Positions 9,896 through 19,849 of a stretch of DNA of 64,000 bases are shown here, in pieces. How positions within the stretch are numbered: the first letter of the stretch is position 1; the number at the start of each line of letters is the position of its first letter. Below the pieces are notes generated by a model. That model did not search any database, was not told the origin of the DNA, and was given only the letters and a program-made list of their open reading frames with translations. Made by a program: the position numbers and the translations under genes. This stretch comes from Demequina lutea (GTDB lineage Bacteria > Actinomycetota > Actinomycetes > Actinomycetales > Demequinaceae), in assembly GCF_013409005.1 (NCBI RefSeq), contig NZ_JACBZO010000001.1, positions 806,001 through 870,000 on the forward strand, written 5' to 3'.

Positions 9896-10912
9896 GTGAC
9901 CGAGTCGACGCGCGTGGCACGGCCGCTCCGGAGAGAGGCGGCCCCATCGACATGGTGGCGCGCGCTTGTGGGCGGAATGATGATCGCCCTCGCCCTGGCC
10001 CTTCTCGCGCGGCGCCTGGGATTCGATGAGGTGTCCGCGTGGGCGCTCCCAGCGATCGTGTTCGTTATCGCGCTCATCCTGGTGTGGAGCCCGCTTGATT
10101 CCGCGGTGCAGAGTGACGCGCGCAGGCCCGACGTCGTCAGCCTGTTCTCGCGCGATGCATGGGCGCGTGTCGTGGTGGGTATTCTCCTTGCGATCGGATC
10201 GGTGATTTGGTTCGCGCAATGGGACTTTCACGGCCACCCTTTGACACGCGCGATCGTCGTTCCCGTGGTCGCGGTGGCCGCGTTCGCGCTGGTTCCTGCC
10301 CCATGGTGGACAAGACTCATCCGGCAGGTCGCGGTCGAGCGCGAACAGAGAGTGCGCGAATTTGAGCGCGCGGAGATCGCGGCCCACTTGCACGACTCGG
10401 TCATGCAGACCCTCACCCTGATCAGGGCAAAGGCGAACGACCCCGACGCGGTGGCGCGGCTTGCGAGGGCACAGGAGAGAGACCTGCGCGCCTACCTATA
10501 TCAAGATCGCCGCTCGGAGGCCGACTCTGTCGCGACCGCCCTCGCCGCCGCCATGTCGGAGGTCGAGGACACCCACGGCGTGGCCATTGAGGTGGTGAGC
10601 GTCGGCGATGCTCCCACGACGGTTCCTCTGCGCGCGGCGGTGAGGGCGGCCTTCGAGGCGGCCACGAACGCCGCCCGCCACGGAATGGAGCCCATCAGCG
10701 TCTACGCCGAACTCACCGACGACGCCTACCAAATCTTCGTACGCGACTCTGGCCCCGGATTCGACCCGCTTTCCGTCGACGAGGACCGCGCGGGAATCCG
10801 CAACTCTATCGTCGGGCGGGCGGCCAGGCATGGCGGCACCGCAATCATTTCCTCGGCGCCGCAATCGCGCACCGAAGTGGCGATCACCATGCCTCGAAAG
10901 GACGAGAGATGA
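9896..10912 (+). CDS. Sensor histidine kinase, HisKA_3 type, paired with PspC locus
   Basis: About 338 residues from a GTG at 9896; an in-frame start further upstream (9773) would only add unlikely sequence. Membrane helices lie in about 22-138. The phosphoacceptor box of NarL-type kinases reads AEIAAHLHDSVMQTL, with H the likely phosphorylated residue. A HATPase_c domain follows, with NAARHG (N box) and DSGPGF (G1). It would sense envelope state and phosphorylate the next gene's product. The stop overlaps the regulator's ATG (ATGA). No clear ribosome-binding site precedes the GTG, so a leaderless message is possible. Confidence 0.88.
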   Translation: MTESTRVARPLRREAAPSTWWRALVGGMMIALALALLARRLGFDEVSAWALPAIVFVIALILVWSPLDSAVQSDARRPDVVSLFSRDAWARVVVGILLAIGSVIWFAQWDFHGHPLTRAIVVPVVAVAAFALVPAPWWTRLIRQVAVEREQRVREFERAEIAAHLHDSVMQTLTLIRAKANDPDAVARLARAQERDLRAYLYQDRRSEADSVATALAAAMSEVEDTHGVAIEVVSVGDAPTTVPLRAAVRAAFEAATNAARHGMEPISVYAELTDDAYQIFVRDSGPGFDPLSVDEDRAGIRNSIVGRAARHGGTAIISSAPQSRTEVAITMPRKDER

Positions 10913-11559
10913 CGGTGCGAGTAGTCATTGTTGACGACCACGATGTGATCAGGGTGGGGGTGAGGGAGTCCCTCGCGGACGACATCGATGTGGTGGGCGA
11001 GGGGCGTGATGTCGAGTCCGCGATCATCGCCATCAAGGAGTTCGCGCCGGACGTCGTGATCCTCGATGTGCACCTCCCCGGAGGCACGGGAGGAGGCGCC
11101 CTCGATGTGCTCGCCGAGATTTTGGGCGGCGCGGCCCCGCCCAAGGTTCTCGCGCTGTCGGTCTCAGATGCGGCCGATGATGTGGTGGCCGTCGTGCGCG
11201 CCGGCGCAAGGGGTTACGTCACGAAGTCGATTTCGGGACCCGACCTGTCCGACGCAGTGAGGCGAGTCGCCTCGGGTGATGCGGTGTTCTCTCCTCGCCT
11301 GGCCGGTTTTGTCCTCGACGCCTTCAACGCGGCGGGCGGAGAGGTCGCGCATGCGGACGAAGACCTCAACAGCCTGACCGAGCGCGAGCAAGAGGTCATG
11401 CGGCTGATCGCGCGCGGCTACACGTACCGCGAGGTGGGGGAGAAGCTCTTCATCTCCATCAAGACGGTGGAGACTCACGTGGGAAAGGTGCTTCACAAGC
11501 TCCAATTGTCGAACCGCCACGAGCTCGCGCGATGGGCGGCCCAACGCCGTATTGTGTGA
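10909..11559 (+). CDS. Response regulator, NarL/LuxR type, paired with the PspC-locus kinase
   Basis: 216 residues. The receiver domain (1-120) shows the acidic pair in VIVDDHD, the phosphoacceptor Asp in VVILDVHLPGG and the Lys in YVTKS. The C-terminal LuxR-type helix-turn-helix begins LTEREQEVMRLIARGYTYREVGEKL and includes KTVETHVGKVLHKL. It overlaps the upstream kinase gene by four bases, so the pair is a two-component system that probably regulates the divergent PspC operon and itself. Targets are inferred. Confidence 0.92.
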   Translation: MTVRVVIVDDHDVIRVGVRESLADDIDVVGEGRDVESAIIAIKEFAPDVVILDVHLPGGTGGGALDVLAEILGGAAPPKVLALSVSDAADDVVAVVRAGARGYVTKSISGPDLSDAVRRVASGDAVFSPRLAGFVLDAFNAAGGEVAHADEDLNSLTEREQEVMRLIARGYTYREVGEKLFISIKTVETHVGKVLHKLQLSNRHELARWAAQRRIV

Positions 11560-11782
11560 CAAACCTTGACAGTGCCCCCGAAAATGTGAGGAATTGCACA
11601 AAGAGGAAGTGAGTGGGAAACCGCACATGTCGTGCGTGTGAAGTCGCGCAAAAGGGATAATTGCCGTGGCGCCCCAGTTGTGGGCGCTCTGCGTGCGTTT
11701 CACGTGGGATGTTCGGGCCGATAGAGAGAGAAACGCACGGGTTCGCACGAGCGTTGACTGTCTGCGGCCAAGGAGGCTGTGC
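11560..11782 (+). promoter_or_regulatory. Promoter and structured leader before diguanylate cyclase 4
   Basis: This 223-base gap holds a consensus -35 TTGACA (11566-11571) and, further on, a -10-like GATAAT (11656-11661). Two inverted repeats lie downstream. The first is GCGCCC/GGGCGC around 11670-11686. The second is the 10-base perfect pair CGTGCGTTTC (11692-11701)/GAAACGCACG (11730-11739) with a 28-base loop. AAGGAGG sits just before the ATG. The arms could fold in the mRNA leader. No known riboswitch consensus was recognised. Confidence 0.5.
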
Positions 11783-12991
11783 ATGAAGCGGTGGCGGAGG
11801 CGGCGGCGCGTCGATGGTGCGCGGGGCGTTCCCCTGACGCCCGCCCAGGTCGCCGCGGCGAGAGCGGCGGGTGTGCGCGCCGAACGGCTCATCAGCCTCG
11901 TCTTCATCGGCATGACGGCCTCCGGCGCACTCGCGACCGCGATCATCTTGCGCGTGGAGGCCCCTGAAGGTCATATGTGGCTCGCGACTTTGAGCTTCGG
12001 AGGGGCGGCCCTCCTTCTCGCCTGTTTGGGCTTCGCCTGGAGCGGAAAAGAGATGTTGGCATCGGTCGTGGCGCTCGTCGCGAGCACGATCGGGATTACC
12101 GTGACCGTGTCACAGATCTCGGCCGGACTCAGTCTCGAGAGTTTTCTCTTCGCGTTGGCTGCCATGCCGTACCTGATCGTGACCAAGGAACTCCCTTACA
12201 TGAGGGCCGCGCTGTCCGCCTTTGTCATCGGGGCGTATGTGGTGTGCGAGTTTGTATACCCCGAGGGAAGTGGTGACGCGGAGCTCCCGCTGGACCTGGC
12301 TCGTCAAGTAGCACATGTTGACAAATTCGGGGCGGGCGTATTGCTGTTCTTGGTGGTTGGCGTGCTCGAGCTCCGGCACGCTCGGCTGCAAAGGATCCTC
12401 GAGGGTGCCGCTCGCTATGGCGAGCTGCGAGCCACCACCGACGAGCTCACAGGCGTGTACAACCGCCGGCCCGTCATCACCCAACTCGGCGAGTGGGCGC
12501 AGCGCGGCCGCGGAAACTACGCGATCGCGCTCGTTGACCTGGACCACTTCAAGGGGCTCAACGATGAGTTTGGGCACGACTGCGGAGACAAGATTCTCCA
12601 GGCCGTCGCCGACACCCTCAGGAATCACTTCAGGGACTCGGACATGGTGAGTCGGTGGGGTGGAGACGAGTTCCTCGTTCTCATTCCCGGAGTTCGACAC
12701 GCAGACTTGATGCCCATCCTCGAGCGCTTGCGCAGGTCGATCAACCTGATTGAGAAGCGGTGCAACGGACACGTCCATACCGTCTCGGTCTCTATTGGCG
12801 CCTCCATGGGGGCCCTCGGTCAGACGCCCGACGAGTGCATCGCCGCCGCCGACCACGCGCTCTACCGCGCCAAGGAAGAGGGTAGGGACAAGGTCGTTGC
12901 CGTGGGTGTGACCCTACCCACCCGCGCCCAGGGGCGTCCGGCCCAGGACGACTACGAGCGGTGGGCCTTGTCGAACGAGACCCCCTTGTAG
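11783..12991 (+). CDS. Membrane-bound diguanylate cyclase 4 (GGDEF, I-site present)
   Basis: 402 residues from an ATG preceded by AAGGAGG at six bases; a longer frame from 11666 exists but lacks such a site. A basic N-terminus (KRWRRRRR) and about six hydrophobic segments precede the catalytic domain starting DELTGVYNRRP. The canonical GGDEF is at 293-297 and the I-site RDSD at 284-287. Those positions are identical in cyclase 2, which supports common descent and both start choices. Predicted to make c-di-GMP under product inhibition. It has its own promoter region. Confidence 0.92.
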   Translation: MKRWRRRRRVDGARGVPLTPAQVAAARAAGVRAERLISLVFIGMTASGALATAIILRVEAPEGHMWLATLSFGGAALLLACLGFAWSGKEMLASVVALVASTIGITVTVSQISAGLSLESFLFALAAMPYLIVTKELPYMRAALSAFVIGAYVVCEFVYPEGSGDAELPLDLARQVAHVDKFGAGVLLFLVVGVLELRHARLQRILEGAARYGELRATTDELTGVYNRRPVITQLGEWAQRGRGNYAIALVDLDHFKGLNDEFGHDCGDKILQAVADTLRNHFRDSDMVSRWGGDEFLVLIPGVRHADLMPILERLRRSINLIEKRCNGHVHTVSVSIGASMGALGQTPDECIAAADHALYRAKEEGRDKVVAVGVTLPTRAQGRPAQDDYERWALSNETPL

Positions 12992-13030
12992 GCACTTCGT
13001 GGCGCGCCCCGGACTTAGACTGGGGCTCCC

Positions 13031-15379
13031 ATGGATGCCCTGTTTAGCCTCGAATCACACGCCGGTTCCCCACTTATCGAGGGGCTCAATACTGAACAGG
13101 CGCAGGCGGTCCTCAGCGAGGCTCCCGCCCTCCTGATCTTCGCAGGGGCGGGCTCGGGAAAGACGCGAGTCCTGACTCACCGCATCGCGCACCTCTTGGA
13201 GTCGGGCCGCGCGCGCCCCCATGAGGTGCTTGCCATCACCTTTACCAACAAGGCCGCCGGCGAGATGAGGGAGCGGGTGCAATCGCTCGTCGGCCCCGAG
13301 GCTCGCCAGATGTGGGTGTCGACGTTCCACTCGGCTTGCGTGCGCATGCTGCGCAGGGACTTCGAGCTCGCGGGTCTCCGCTCGAGCTTCTCCATCTACG
13401 ATTCGGCCGATTCGGTGGCGGTCATGAAGCTCGTGATGAATGAGCTCGACCTCGACCCCAAGAAGTTCAAGCCCAAGGCCCTGCTTGGCCGCGTCGGCAA
13501 GTACAAGGATGAACTCGTCTCTCCTGACGACGCGGCGGCGTCGGCCGCGATGGCCTCCAAGTTCTCGATCGAGCATGCGGCGGGCGTCGCTTACGGCGCG
13601 TATCAGCGCAGGCTCGAGGCCGCGAATGCGGTCGACTTCGACGACATCATCGTCAAGACGGTGCGCCTGCTGCAGGACCACCCCGACGTGGCCGCACGCT
13701 ACCGCGCGCAGTTCCGCCACGTGTTGGTCGACGAGTACCAGGACACGAACCATGCGCAGTACGTGCTGGTGAGGGAACTGGTGGGGGACTCCGGTCACCT
13801 CACCGTCGTGGGCGACGCCGATCAGTCGATCTACGCCTTTCGCGGCGCCAACATTCGCAACATCCTCGAGTTCGAGAAGGACTATCCCTCCGCCGAGGTG
13901 ATTCGCCTCGAACGCAACTACCGATCCACCCAGAACATCCTTTCCGCCGCGAACGCGGTCATCGCAAACAACGTCGGCAGGCCGGCCAAGAACCTGTGGA
14001 CCGACGCGGGCGACGGCGAGCGCATCGTCGGCTACGCCGCCGACAACGAACAGGACGAGGCGCTGTTCATCGCGGGCGAGATTGCCCGTCTCACGTCCCT
14101 CGAGACGGTTGCGCCGTCCGATATCGCGATCATGTACCGCGCGAATGCCCAGTCGCGCGCGATCGAGGAGCGGCTCATGCGGGCCGACATTCCCTACAAG
14201 ATCGTGGGCGGCACGCGCTTCTATGAGCGCAAGGAAGTCAAGGACATGCTCGCGTACCTCGCCGCGATCGCGAACGAGGACGACGACGTGGCCACGCGCC
14301 GCATCGTCAACACCCCGAGGCGCGGCATCGGCGACACCACGATCGACACCGTCGAACGCTTCCAGCGCGAGCAGTCGGGAATTGCCGCGCGCGAGGGCGG
14401 GCGTGGGCCCAGCTTTGGTGCGTCGCTGCGCAGGGCCGACGAGCTTGGCCTCGCCACGCGCTCGCTCAAGCCACTCCAGGACTTTGTGGCGCTCATGGAC
14501 GACTTGCGCTCGCTCGCCGCGGACAACGGTCCCGCGGGGACTCTCGACGCGATCGCGGACCGTACGGGCATGCTGCGCGCCATGAGGTCGTCCGAGGACC
14601 CGCAGGACTCGAGCCGCATCGAGAACATCATGGAGCTCGTGTCGGTGGGAAGGGAGTTCTCCGAGGAGAACCCCGACGGGACGCTCGCCGACTTCCTGGA
14701 GAAGGTCGCGCTCGTGGCCGACGCCGACCAGATCCCCGATGCCGATGGCGGCGGCGGAGTCGTGACGCTTATGACGCTGCACACCGCCAAGGGACTCGAA
14801 TTCCCCGTGGTCTTCGTGGTGGGTCTCGAGGACGGTACCTTCCCGCACATGCGGTCGCTCGAGTCGGGGGACCTCAAGGATCTCGAGGAGGAGCGCAGGC
14901 TCGCGTACGTGGGCCTCACCAGGGCGAGGGAGCGGCTCTATCTCACCCGTGCCGACGTGCGCGCGGCATGGGGCGCGCCGCAATACCTGCCCGCTTCGCG
15001 CTTCGTCGATGAGATTCCCGCGGAACTTGTCGATTGGCGGCGCTCCGAGACCACGATGTCGTCGCTGCGCGCTCGGGCCGACAAGAGGGGATCCGGCGGG
15101 TGGTCGAGCACCTACGGGGGCAACCAGGACCGTGGCGACGGCAACGTGTACGGCACGGCGGGTGCCGTGCGGACCCGCTCCGTGCCGCCGAGTCCCCCTG
15201 GCGCGGGCGCGGGAGACGTGGGTTTTGAGGTGGGTGAGCGCGTCAATCACGACAGCTTCGGCATGGGCAAGGTGGTGGGCGTCGAGGGTGTGGATCGCAA
15301 TGCCGTCGTGAAGGTCGACTTCGGTGACGCAGGGGTCAAGCGGCTCGTGCTGCGCTTCAATTCCCTCTCAAAACTCTAG
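13031..15379 (+). CDS. pcrA: ATP-dependent DNA helicase PcrA/UvrD
   Basis: Superfamily 1A 3'-5' helicase for nucleotide excision repair and replication restart. 782 residues, typical for actinobacterial UvrD1/PcrA. Motifs in order: Q-motif LNTEQAQAV, Walker A GAGSGKT (39-45), TFTNKAAGEM, Walker B VDEYQDTNHAQY, GDADQSIYAFRGA, LERNYRST, TLHTAKGLEF, and VGLTRARERLYLT. The C-terminus has the PcrA-type Tudor-like end (VGERVNHDSFGMGKVVGVEG). The ATG has no strong upstream Shine-Dalgarno sequence. The gene stands alone with ldh downstream. Confidence 0.97.
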   Translation: MDALFSLESHAGSPLIEGLNTEQAQAVLSEAPALLIFAGAGSGKTRVLTHRIAHLLESGRARPHEVLAITFTNKAAGEMRERVQSLVGPEARQMWVSTFHSACVRMLRRDFELAGLRSSFSIYDSADSVAVMKLVMNELDLDPKKFKPKALLGRVGKYKDELVSPDDAAASAAMASKFSIEHAAGVAYGAYQRRLEAANAVDFDDIIVKTVRLLQDHPDVAARYRAQFRHVLVDEYQDTNHAQYVLVRELVGDSGHLTVVGDADQSIYAFRGANIRNILEFEKDYPSAEVIRLERNYRSTQNILSAANAVIANNVGRPAKNLWTDAGDGERIVGYAADNEQDEALFIAGEIARLTSLETVAPSDIAIMYRANAQSRAIEERLMRADIPYKIVGGTRFYERKEVKDMLAYLAAIANEDDDVATRRIVNTPRRGIGDTTIDTVERFQREQSGIAAREGGRGPSFGASLRRADELGLATRSLKPLQDFVALMDDLRSLAADNGPAGTLDAIADRTGMLRAMRSSEDPQDSSRIENIMELVSVGREFSEENPDGTLADFLEKVALVADADQIPDADGGGGVVTLMTLHTAKGLEFPVVFVVGLEDGTFPHMRSLESGDLKDLEEERRLAYVGLTRARERLYLTRADVRAAWGAPQYLPASRFVDEIPAELVDWRRSETTMSSLRARADKRGSGGWSSTYGGNQDRGDGNVYGTAGAVRTRSVPPSPPGAGAGDVGFEVGERVNHDSFGMGKVVGVEGVDRNAVVKVDFGDAGVKRLVLRFNSLSKL

Positions 15380-15458
15380 CAACCACCGCGGCTGACTGCC
15401 CCAGGGTGGCCGCGTGCTCGACGATACGCTGTGCGTGTCCCCACGAAAGGTACATTCC

Positions 15459-16412
15459 ATGGAAGCCCGAACGTCCAAGGTTTCTGTTATCGGCGCAGGT
15501 GCGGTCGGCGCCACCCTCGCGTACGCGGGCCTGATGCGCGGCTTCGCGCGCACGGTGGCGCTGTATGACATCGACACGGCCAAGGTCGAGGCAGAGGCTC
15601 TCGACCTCGCACAGGGTATTCAGTTCATGCCCGAGGCGAAGGTCATCGGGTCCTCCGATGTCGGGGTGTGCGCGGATTCCGACGTGATCGTGATCACCGC
15701 AGGCGCCAAGCAGCAGCCCGGCCAGTCGCGGCTCGAACTCGCCGAGGCGACGATCGGCCTGATGGACAAGATCATCCCTCCGCTGATCGAGGTCTCGCCG
15801 CACGCGATCTACATCCTCGTGACGAATCCCGTCGATGTGGTCACGTATGCGGCCCTCAAGGCCTCGGGGATGAGCCCGTCCCAGATGTTTGGTTCGGGTA
15901 CGGTGCTTGACTCGTCGCGCTTGCGCCACCAGGTGGCGGTTGAGTGCGGCGTGGCCGTATCCAACGTGCATGCCTACATCGCCGGAGAGCACGGCGACTC
16001 CGAGGTGGCACTGTGGTCATCCGCGACCATCGGCGGTGTGCCGCTACTCGAGTGGCACGATGCTTCCGGCAAGGTCGTCATGACCAAGGACGTGCGCGAG
16101 CGCATGCACCGCGACGTGCTTCAGTCGGCGTACAAAATCATCGAGGGCAAGGGAGCGACGAACTACGCGATCGGTGTGGCGGGTGCGCGCATCGTCGAGG
16201 CCGTGTTGCAGGACCAGAACAGGGTGCTTCCCGTGTCGACCCTCATCGACTACCCCGGCGTGGGTGAGATCTGCATGTCGCTGCCCGCAGTCATCGGCCG
16301 CAGCGGCGTCAAGCACCGTGTGGACGTGCCGCTCGACGCCGCCGAGAGCGCCGCGTTGGATGCTTCTGCGCGTTCGATCCGAGAGGTCGCAGACCGCTTC
16401 GGCGCCGTTTAG
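15459..16412 (+). CDS. ldh: L-lactate dehydrogenase
   Basis: NAD-dependent interconversion of pyruvate and lactate in the cytosol. 317 residues from the ATG at 15459 (an earlier in-frame ATG at 15414 is upstream of the family start). Visible signatures are the Rossmann [32 protein letters not shown] and the active-site loop [12 protein letters not shown] with the catalytic His. The last codons (ADRFGAV, stop) lie in a 24-base sequence repeated after trpB at 17876-17899. The present C-terminus may therefore have been altered by insertion of the trpB segment. Confidence 0.95.
   Translation: MEARTSKVSVIGAGAVGATLAYAGLMRGFARTVALYDIDTAKVEAEALDLAQGIQFMPEAKVIGSSDVGVCADSDVIVITAGAKQQPGQSRLELAEATIGLMDKIIPPLIEVSPHAIYILVTNPVDVVTYAALKASGMSPSQMFGSGTVLDSSRLRHQVAVECGVAVSNVHAYIAGEHGDSEVALWSSATIGGVPLLEWHDASGKVVMTKDVRERMHRDVLQSAYKIIEGKGATNYAIGVAGARIVEAVLQDQNRVLPVSTLIDYPGVGEICMSLPAVIGRSGVKHRVDVPLDAAESAALDASARSIREVADRFGAV
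16385..16408 (+). repeat. 24-bp direct repeat, left copy (3' end of ldh)
   Basis: Bases from GGTCGCAGACC to GGCGCCGT are identical to 17876-17899. This copy encodes ldh residues VADRFGAV just before the stop codon. The two copies enclose the trpB-like gene, as expected for a segment inserted at the ldh 3' end. Confidence 0.9.
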
Positions 16413-16546
16413 TTGTACTCGGCTTGCGCGCGAGCCCGGCGGGTGGCATAGGGGCGGCCCCACCGCGGTGCGACGGGTCCCGGCGCGGACCCCCGCCCCT
16501 AATATGGGATCACGGCCCTAAACGAACGACCACGATGAGGTGTGTG
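16413..16546 (+). promoter_or_regulatory. ldh terminator-like hairpin and trpB promoter region
   Basis: A GC-rich inverted repeat (GGCTTGCG/CGCGAGCC, 16421-16436, 7 of 8 paired) follows the ldh stop and could end its transcript. A -10-like TAATAT is at 16500-16505, with no clear -35. GAGG precedes the chosen trpB ATG by six bases. No Trp codon run or T-box was seen. Confidence 0.45.
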
Positions 16547-17776
<1,230 letters not shown>

Positions 17777-17805
17777 GCGAACGGCGGCTGGGGCGACGCC
17801 GAGGA

Positions 17806-17858
17806 GGCGCCGGCCCGCTTCCGCTTCTCCTTAGCGCACCCGAGCGGGCGCCGGCGCC
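17806..17858 (+). terminator. Terminator-like hairpin after trpB
   Basis: Inverted repeat of GGCGCCGGCCCGCT (17806-17819) with AGCGGGCGCCGGCGCC (17843-17858), pairing with a two-base bulge and a 23-base loop. There is no T tract, as is common for high-GC actinobacterial terminators. It lies inside the segment flanked by the direct repeats. Confidence 0.55.
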
Positions 17859-17875
17859 AGGGAGTGGTCGGCCTC

Positions 17876-17899
17876 GGTCGCAGACCGCTTCGGCGCCGT
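17876..17899 (+). repeat. 24-bp direct repeat, right copy
   Basis: Identical to 16385-16408. In the ldh-like frame the sequence continues [10 protein letters not shown] and stops at 17907-17909, right against the end of the convergent DUF2510 gene. This looks like the original ldh 3' end left behind by an insertion. Confidence 0.85.
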
Positions 17900-17905
17900 G
17901 GAGGA

Positions 17906-18319
17906 CTAGTTGCCCTGGTTGGCGAGCATGACGGCGAAGAAGATCGCGCTTCCGATCGCGCCGATCGCGCCGAGCACGATTCCGATGATCGCCCTTCCCG
18001 TTCCGTGACCGCCAGAACGGGCCCGCCGAAGGGCGATGATGCCGAAGACGATCCCGCCGGCGCCGAGCGCCTGGCTGATGAGCGGCACGGGCGCGAGCGA
18101 GAGCAGCCCCAGATAGGGCGCGAGGACCGACTGCCACGAACGCCCAATCGGCACGATGTAGTGCATGGGGTTCGAGGGGCCGTGGTCACGGTCCGGCGAC
18201 CCGGCGACACCGGTGTTTGCCACCTTCGGCGCGACGTTGCCGCTCCACTGAGAGCCATCCCAAAAGCGGATGAAACGTGGGTCGTGTGGGTCGTCGTACC
18301 AGCCTGCGGGTGTGGTCAT
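17906..18319 (-). CDS. DUF2510/DUF4190 membrane protein
   Basis: 137 residues. The N-terminal DUF2510 module reads AGWYDDPHDPRFIRFWDGSQWS, a short Trp-rich motif found on many actinobacterial membrane proteins. The C-terminal half has two hydrophobic helices and resembles DUF4190 (ALGAGGIVFGIIALRRAR, GRAIIGIVLGAIG). Function unknown. It is convergent with the ldh/trpB side and divergent from the histidine kinase, with 147 bases between them that carry no other feature I can name. Confidence 0.85.
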   Translation of the reverse strand: MTTPAGWYDDPHDPRFIRFWDGSQWSGNVAPKVANTGVAGSPDRDHGPSNPMHYIVPIGRSWQSVLAPYLGLLSLAPVPLISQALGAGGIVFGIIALRRARSGGHGTGRAIIGIVLGAIGAIGSAIFFAVMLANQGN

Positions 18320-18466
18320 GTCCCCTCCTCTACGCCATTCAAGCGCAATTGGGGCGGCCGCGTCGCACCTTCGGGGAGCGCGACCGGGCCATCACTCCCA
18401 CGGGGGAAGGGAACTTCCGGCTCGCGGGTGTGGTGCAAGGGACCTCTTCGCGGGCACGATGAGGTC

Positions 18467-19849
18467 ATGACCGGAAACAACTCCTACGCGCTGATTCTCT
18501 TCCGCGCCCGTTTTTGGCGGGAGGCGGCCTACTTGCTACTCGGCCTGCCGCTCGGCCTGCTGTGGGGCATCTACGCAATCACGATGTACTTCACGGGGGC
18601 TTCGCTCGTGATCGTGTGGATCGGCGTCCCGCTCCTGGTACTCACCCACGTCTCGATGCGGTGGATCGGCGCGTCCGAGCGTGGGCTCGCCAACGCGATG
18701 CTCGACGCGCGAATTCCCGCTCCTCCCGCCCGTCGGCCCGTCGGGATGGACGGCGGTCGAGGAGACGAGTCACGCGGCGTGTGGAGCTCCCTTGCTCGCT
18801 GGGGTAGGGACGTCCTATTTGACGGTCACGCGTGGCGCGTGGCGGTCTGGACCGTAGGCCGGCTCGTCCTTGGCCCACTTGGATTCTCGCTCGCGCTTGT
18901 CGCGGTTTTGATGCCAGTCTCGGTCGTCGGCGCCATCGTTCAGGCGGCCGTGTATCGGCTCGGGTGGGCGGACTGGTACGGCGGTGGTGCTGGCGACCAC
19001 GTGAGCGGCATCCTCTCGTTCTGGGCGCTTGTCGGATCCCCAGTGGCGCTTCTCTTGGTCCCCGCATTCGCATGGTCGGTGAGGGGCCTCGCCGTTCTCC
19101 ACGTGGTGTTTGGGCGGTGGGCCCTGGGTGCAAGCACAAGTGAAGAGGTGAGGGCGGCCACCGAGCGCGCCGAAATCGCCGAGGAACAGGTGCGCATTGA
19201 CCAGGAGCTGCACGACTCGATCGGCCACATGATCACCATGAACATCATTCAGGCAGGGGCAGGCGCCCACGTGTTCGAGTCGGACCCCGAGTTTGCCCGC
19301 CAGGCTCTTAGGAATATCGAGGAGCGGGGGCGGGCGGCGATGGGCGAACTGGATCGCATCATCGCGACGATCAGGGGTGACCAGCAGGAAACACGGGCCC
19401 CCCTCGCGGGGGTCGGCGACCTCGGCCGGCTTATCGAGGAGTCGCGTGCCGCTGGGATGACGATCGACGCCCACATCGATGCGCCGCCTGTGCCCGCCAC
19501 CGTGGGCCGCGCCGCTTTCGCCATCGTGCGCGAGGCCCTCACCAATGCGGCGCGGCACGCGCCGGGTGTGCCCGTGAGCGTGCGGGTGGAGCGAGACGGA
19601 GATGCGCTCGGACTCGAGGTGGTCAACCAGGCGCCGCCGACTCCTCAAACGCCTTGGGCGAAGCGCAACAGGCGGGGCCTGAGTGGGATCAGGGACAGGG
19701 CCGCACTGCTCGGGGGACGCTCCACAGTGGGCGCCGAGGCCGGTGGATTCGCCGTGCGCGCGTTGCTGCCGCTCGATGCCCGTCTCGCCGCAGAATCACC
19801 AGATCCCGCCTCGCCGTGGGCGTCGCTCCGTGAGAGGGTGGCACCGTGA
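18467..19849 (+). CDS. Sensor histidine kinase, HisKA_3 type with N-terminal membrane sensor
   Basis: About 460 residues from the ATG at 18467; the open frame extends upstream to 17864 but that part covers the DUF2510 gene on the other strand and is not credible. The N-terminal 215 residues contain four or so hydrophobic segments, similar to the 'putative sensor' domain of actinobacterial NarL-type kinases. The phosphoacceptor box is DQELHDSIGHMITMNIIQAG. The HATPase domain has NAARHAPG and RRGLSGIRDRAALLGG. It is coupled to the next gene by a four-base GTGA overlap. Confidence 0.9.
   Translation: MTGNNSYALILFRARFWREAAYLLLGLPLGLLWGIYAITMYFTGASLVIVWIGVPLLVLTHVSMRWIGASERGLANAMLDARIPAPPARRPVGMDGGRGDESRGVWSSLARWGRDVLFDGHAWRVAVWTVGRLVLGPLGFSLALVAVLMPVSVVGAIVQAAVYRLGWADWYGGGAGDHVSGILSFWALVGSPVALLLVPAFAWSVRGLAVLHVVFGRWALGASTSEEVRAATERAEIAEEQVRIDQELHDSIGHMITMNIIQAGAGAHVFESDPEFARQALRNIEERGRAAMGELDRIIATIRGDQQETRAPLAGVGDLGRLIEESRAAGMTIDAHIDAPPVPATVGRAAFAIVREALTNAARHAPGVPVSVRVERDGDALGLEVVNQAPPTPQTPWAKRNRRGLSGIRDRAALLGGRSTVGAEAGGFAVRALLPLDARLAAESPDPASPWASLRERVAP

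Noticed and set aside
11560-11782. c-di-GMP (GEMM) riboswitch before cyclase 4
   Set aside because: The conserved CACGCACAGGGCAAACC-like core of GEMM-I was not found. Only inverted repeats are supported.
13055-15250. A 731-codon open frame on the minus strand across pcrA
   Set aside because: It mirrors the pcrA codons in high-GC DNA, its translation has no recognisable domains, and pcrA has every helicase motif. It is a shadow frame.
16413-16546. T-box or tryptophan attenuator before trpB
   Set aside because: No T-box sequence and no leader peptide with repeated Trp codons is present; only a -10 candidate and a hairpin were seen.
17864-18466. In-frame extension upstream of the second histidine kinase
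   Set aside because: The added 201 residues are low-complexity, charged sequence antisense to the DUF2510 gene, with no membrane or sensor features. The kinase starts at the ATG at 18467.
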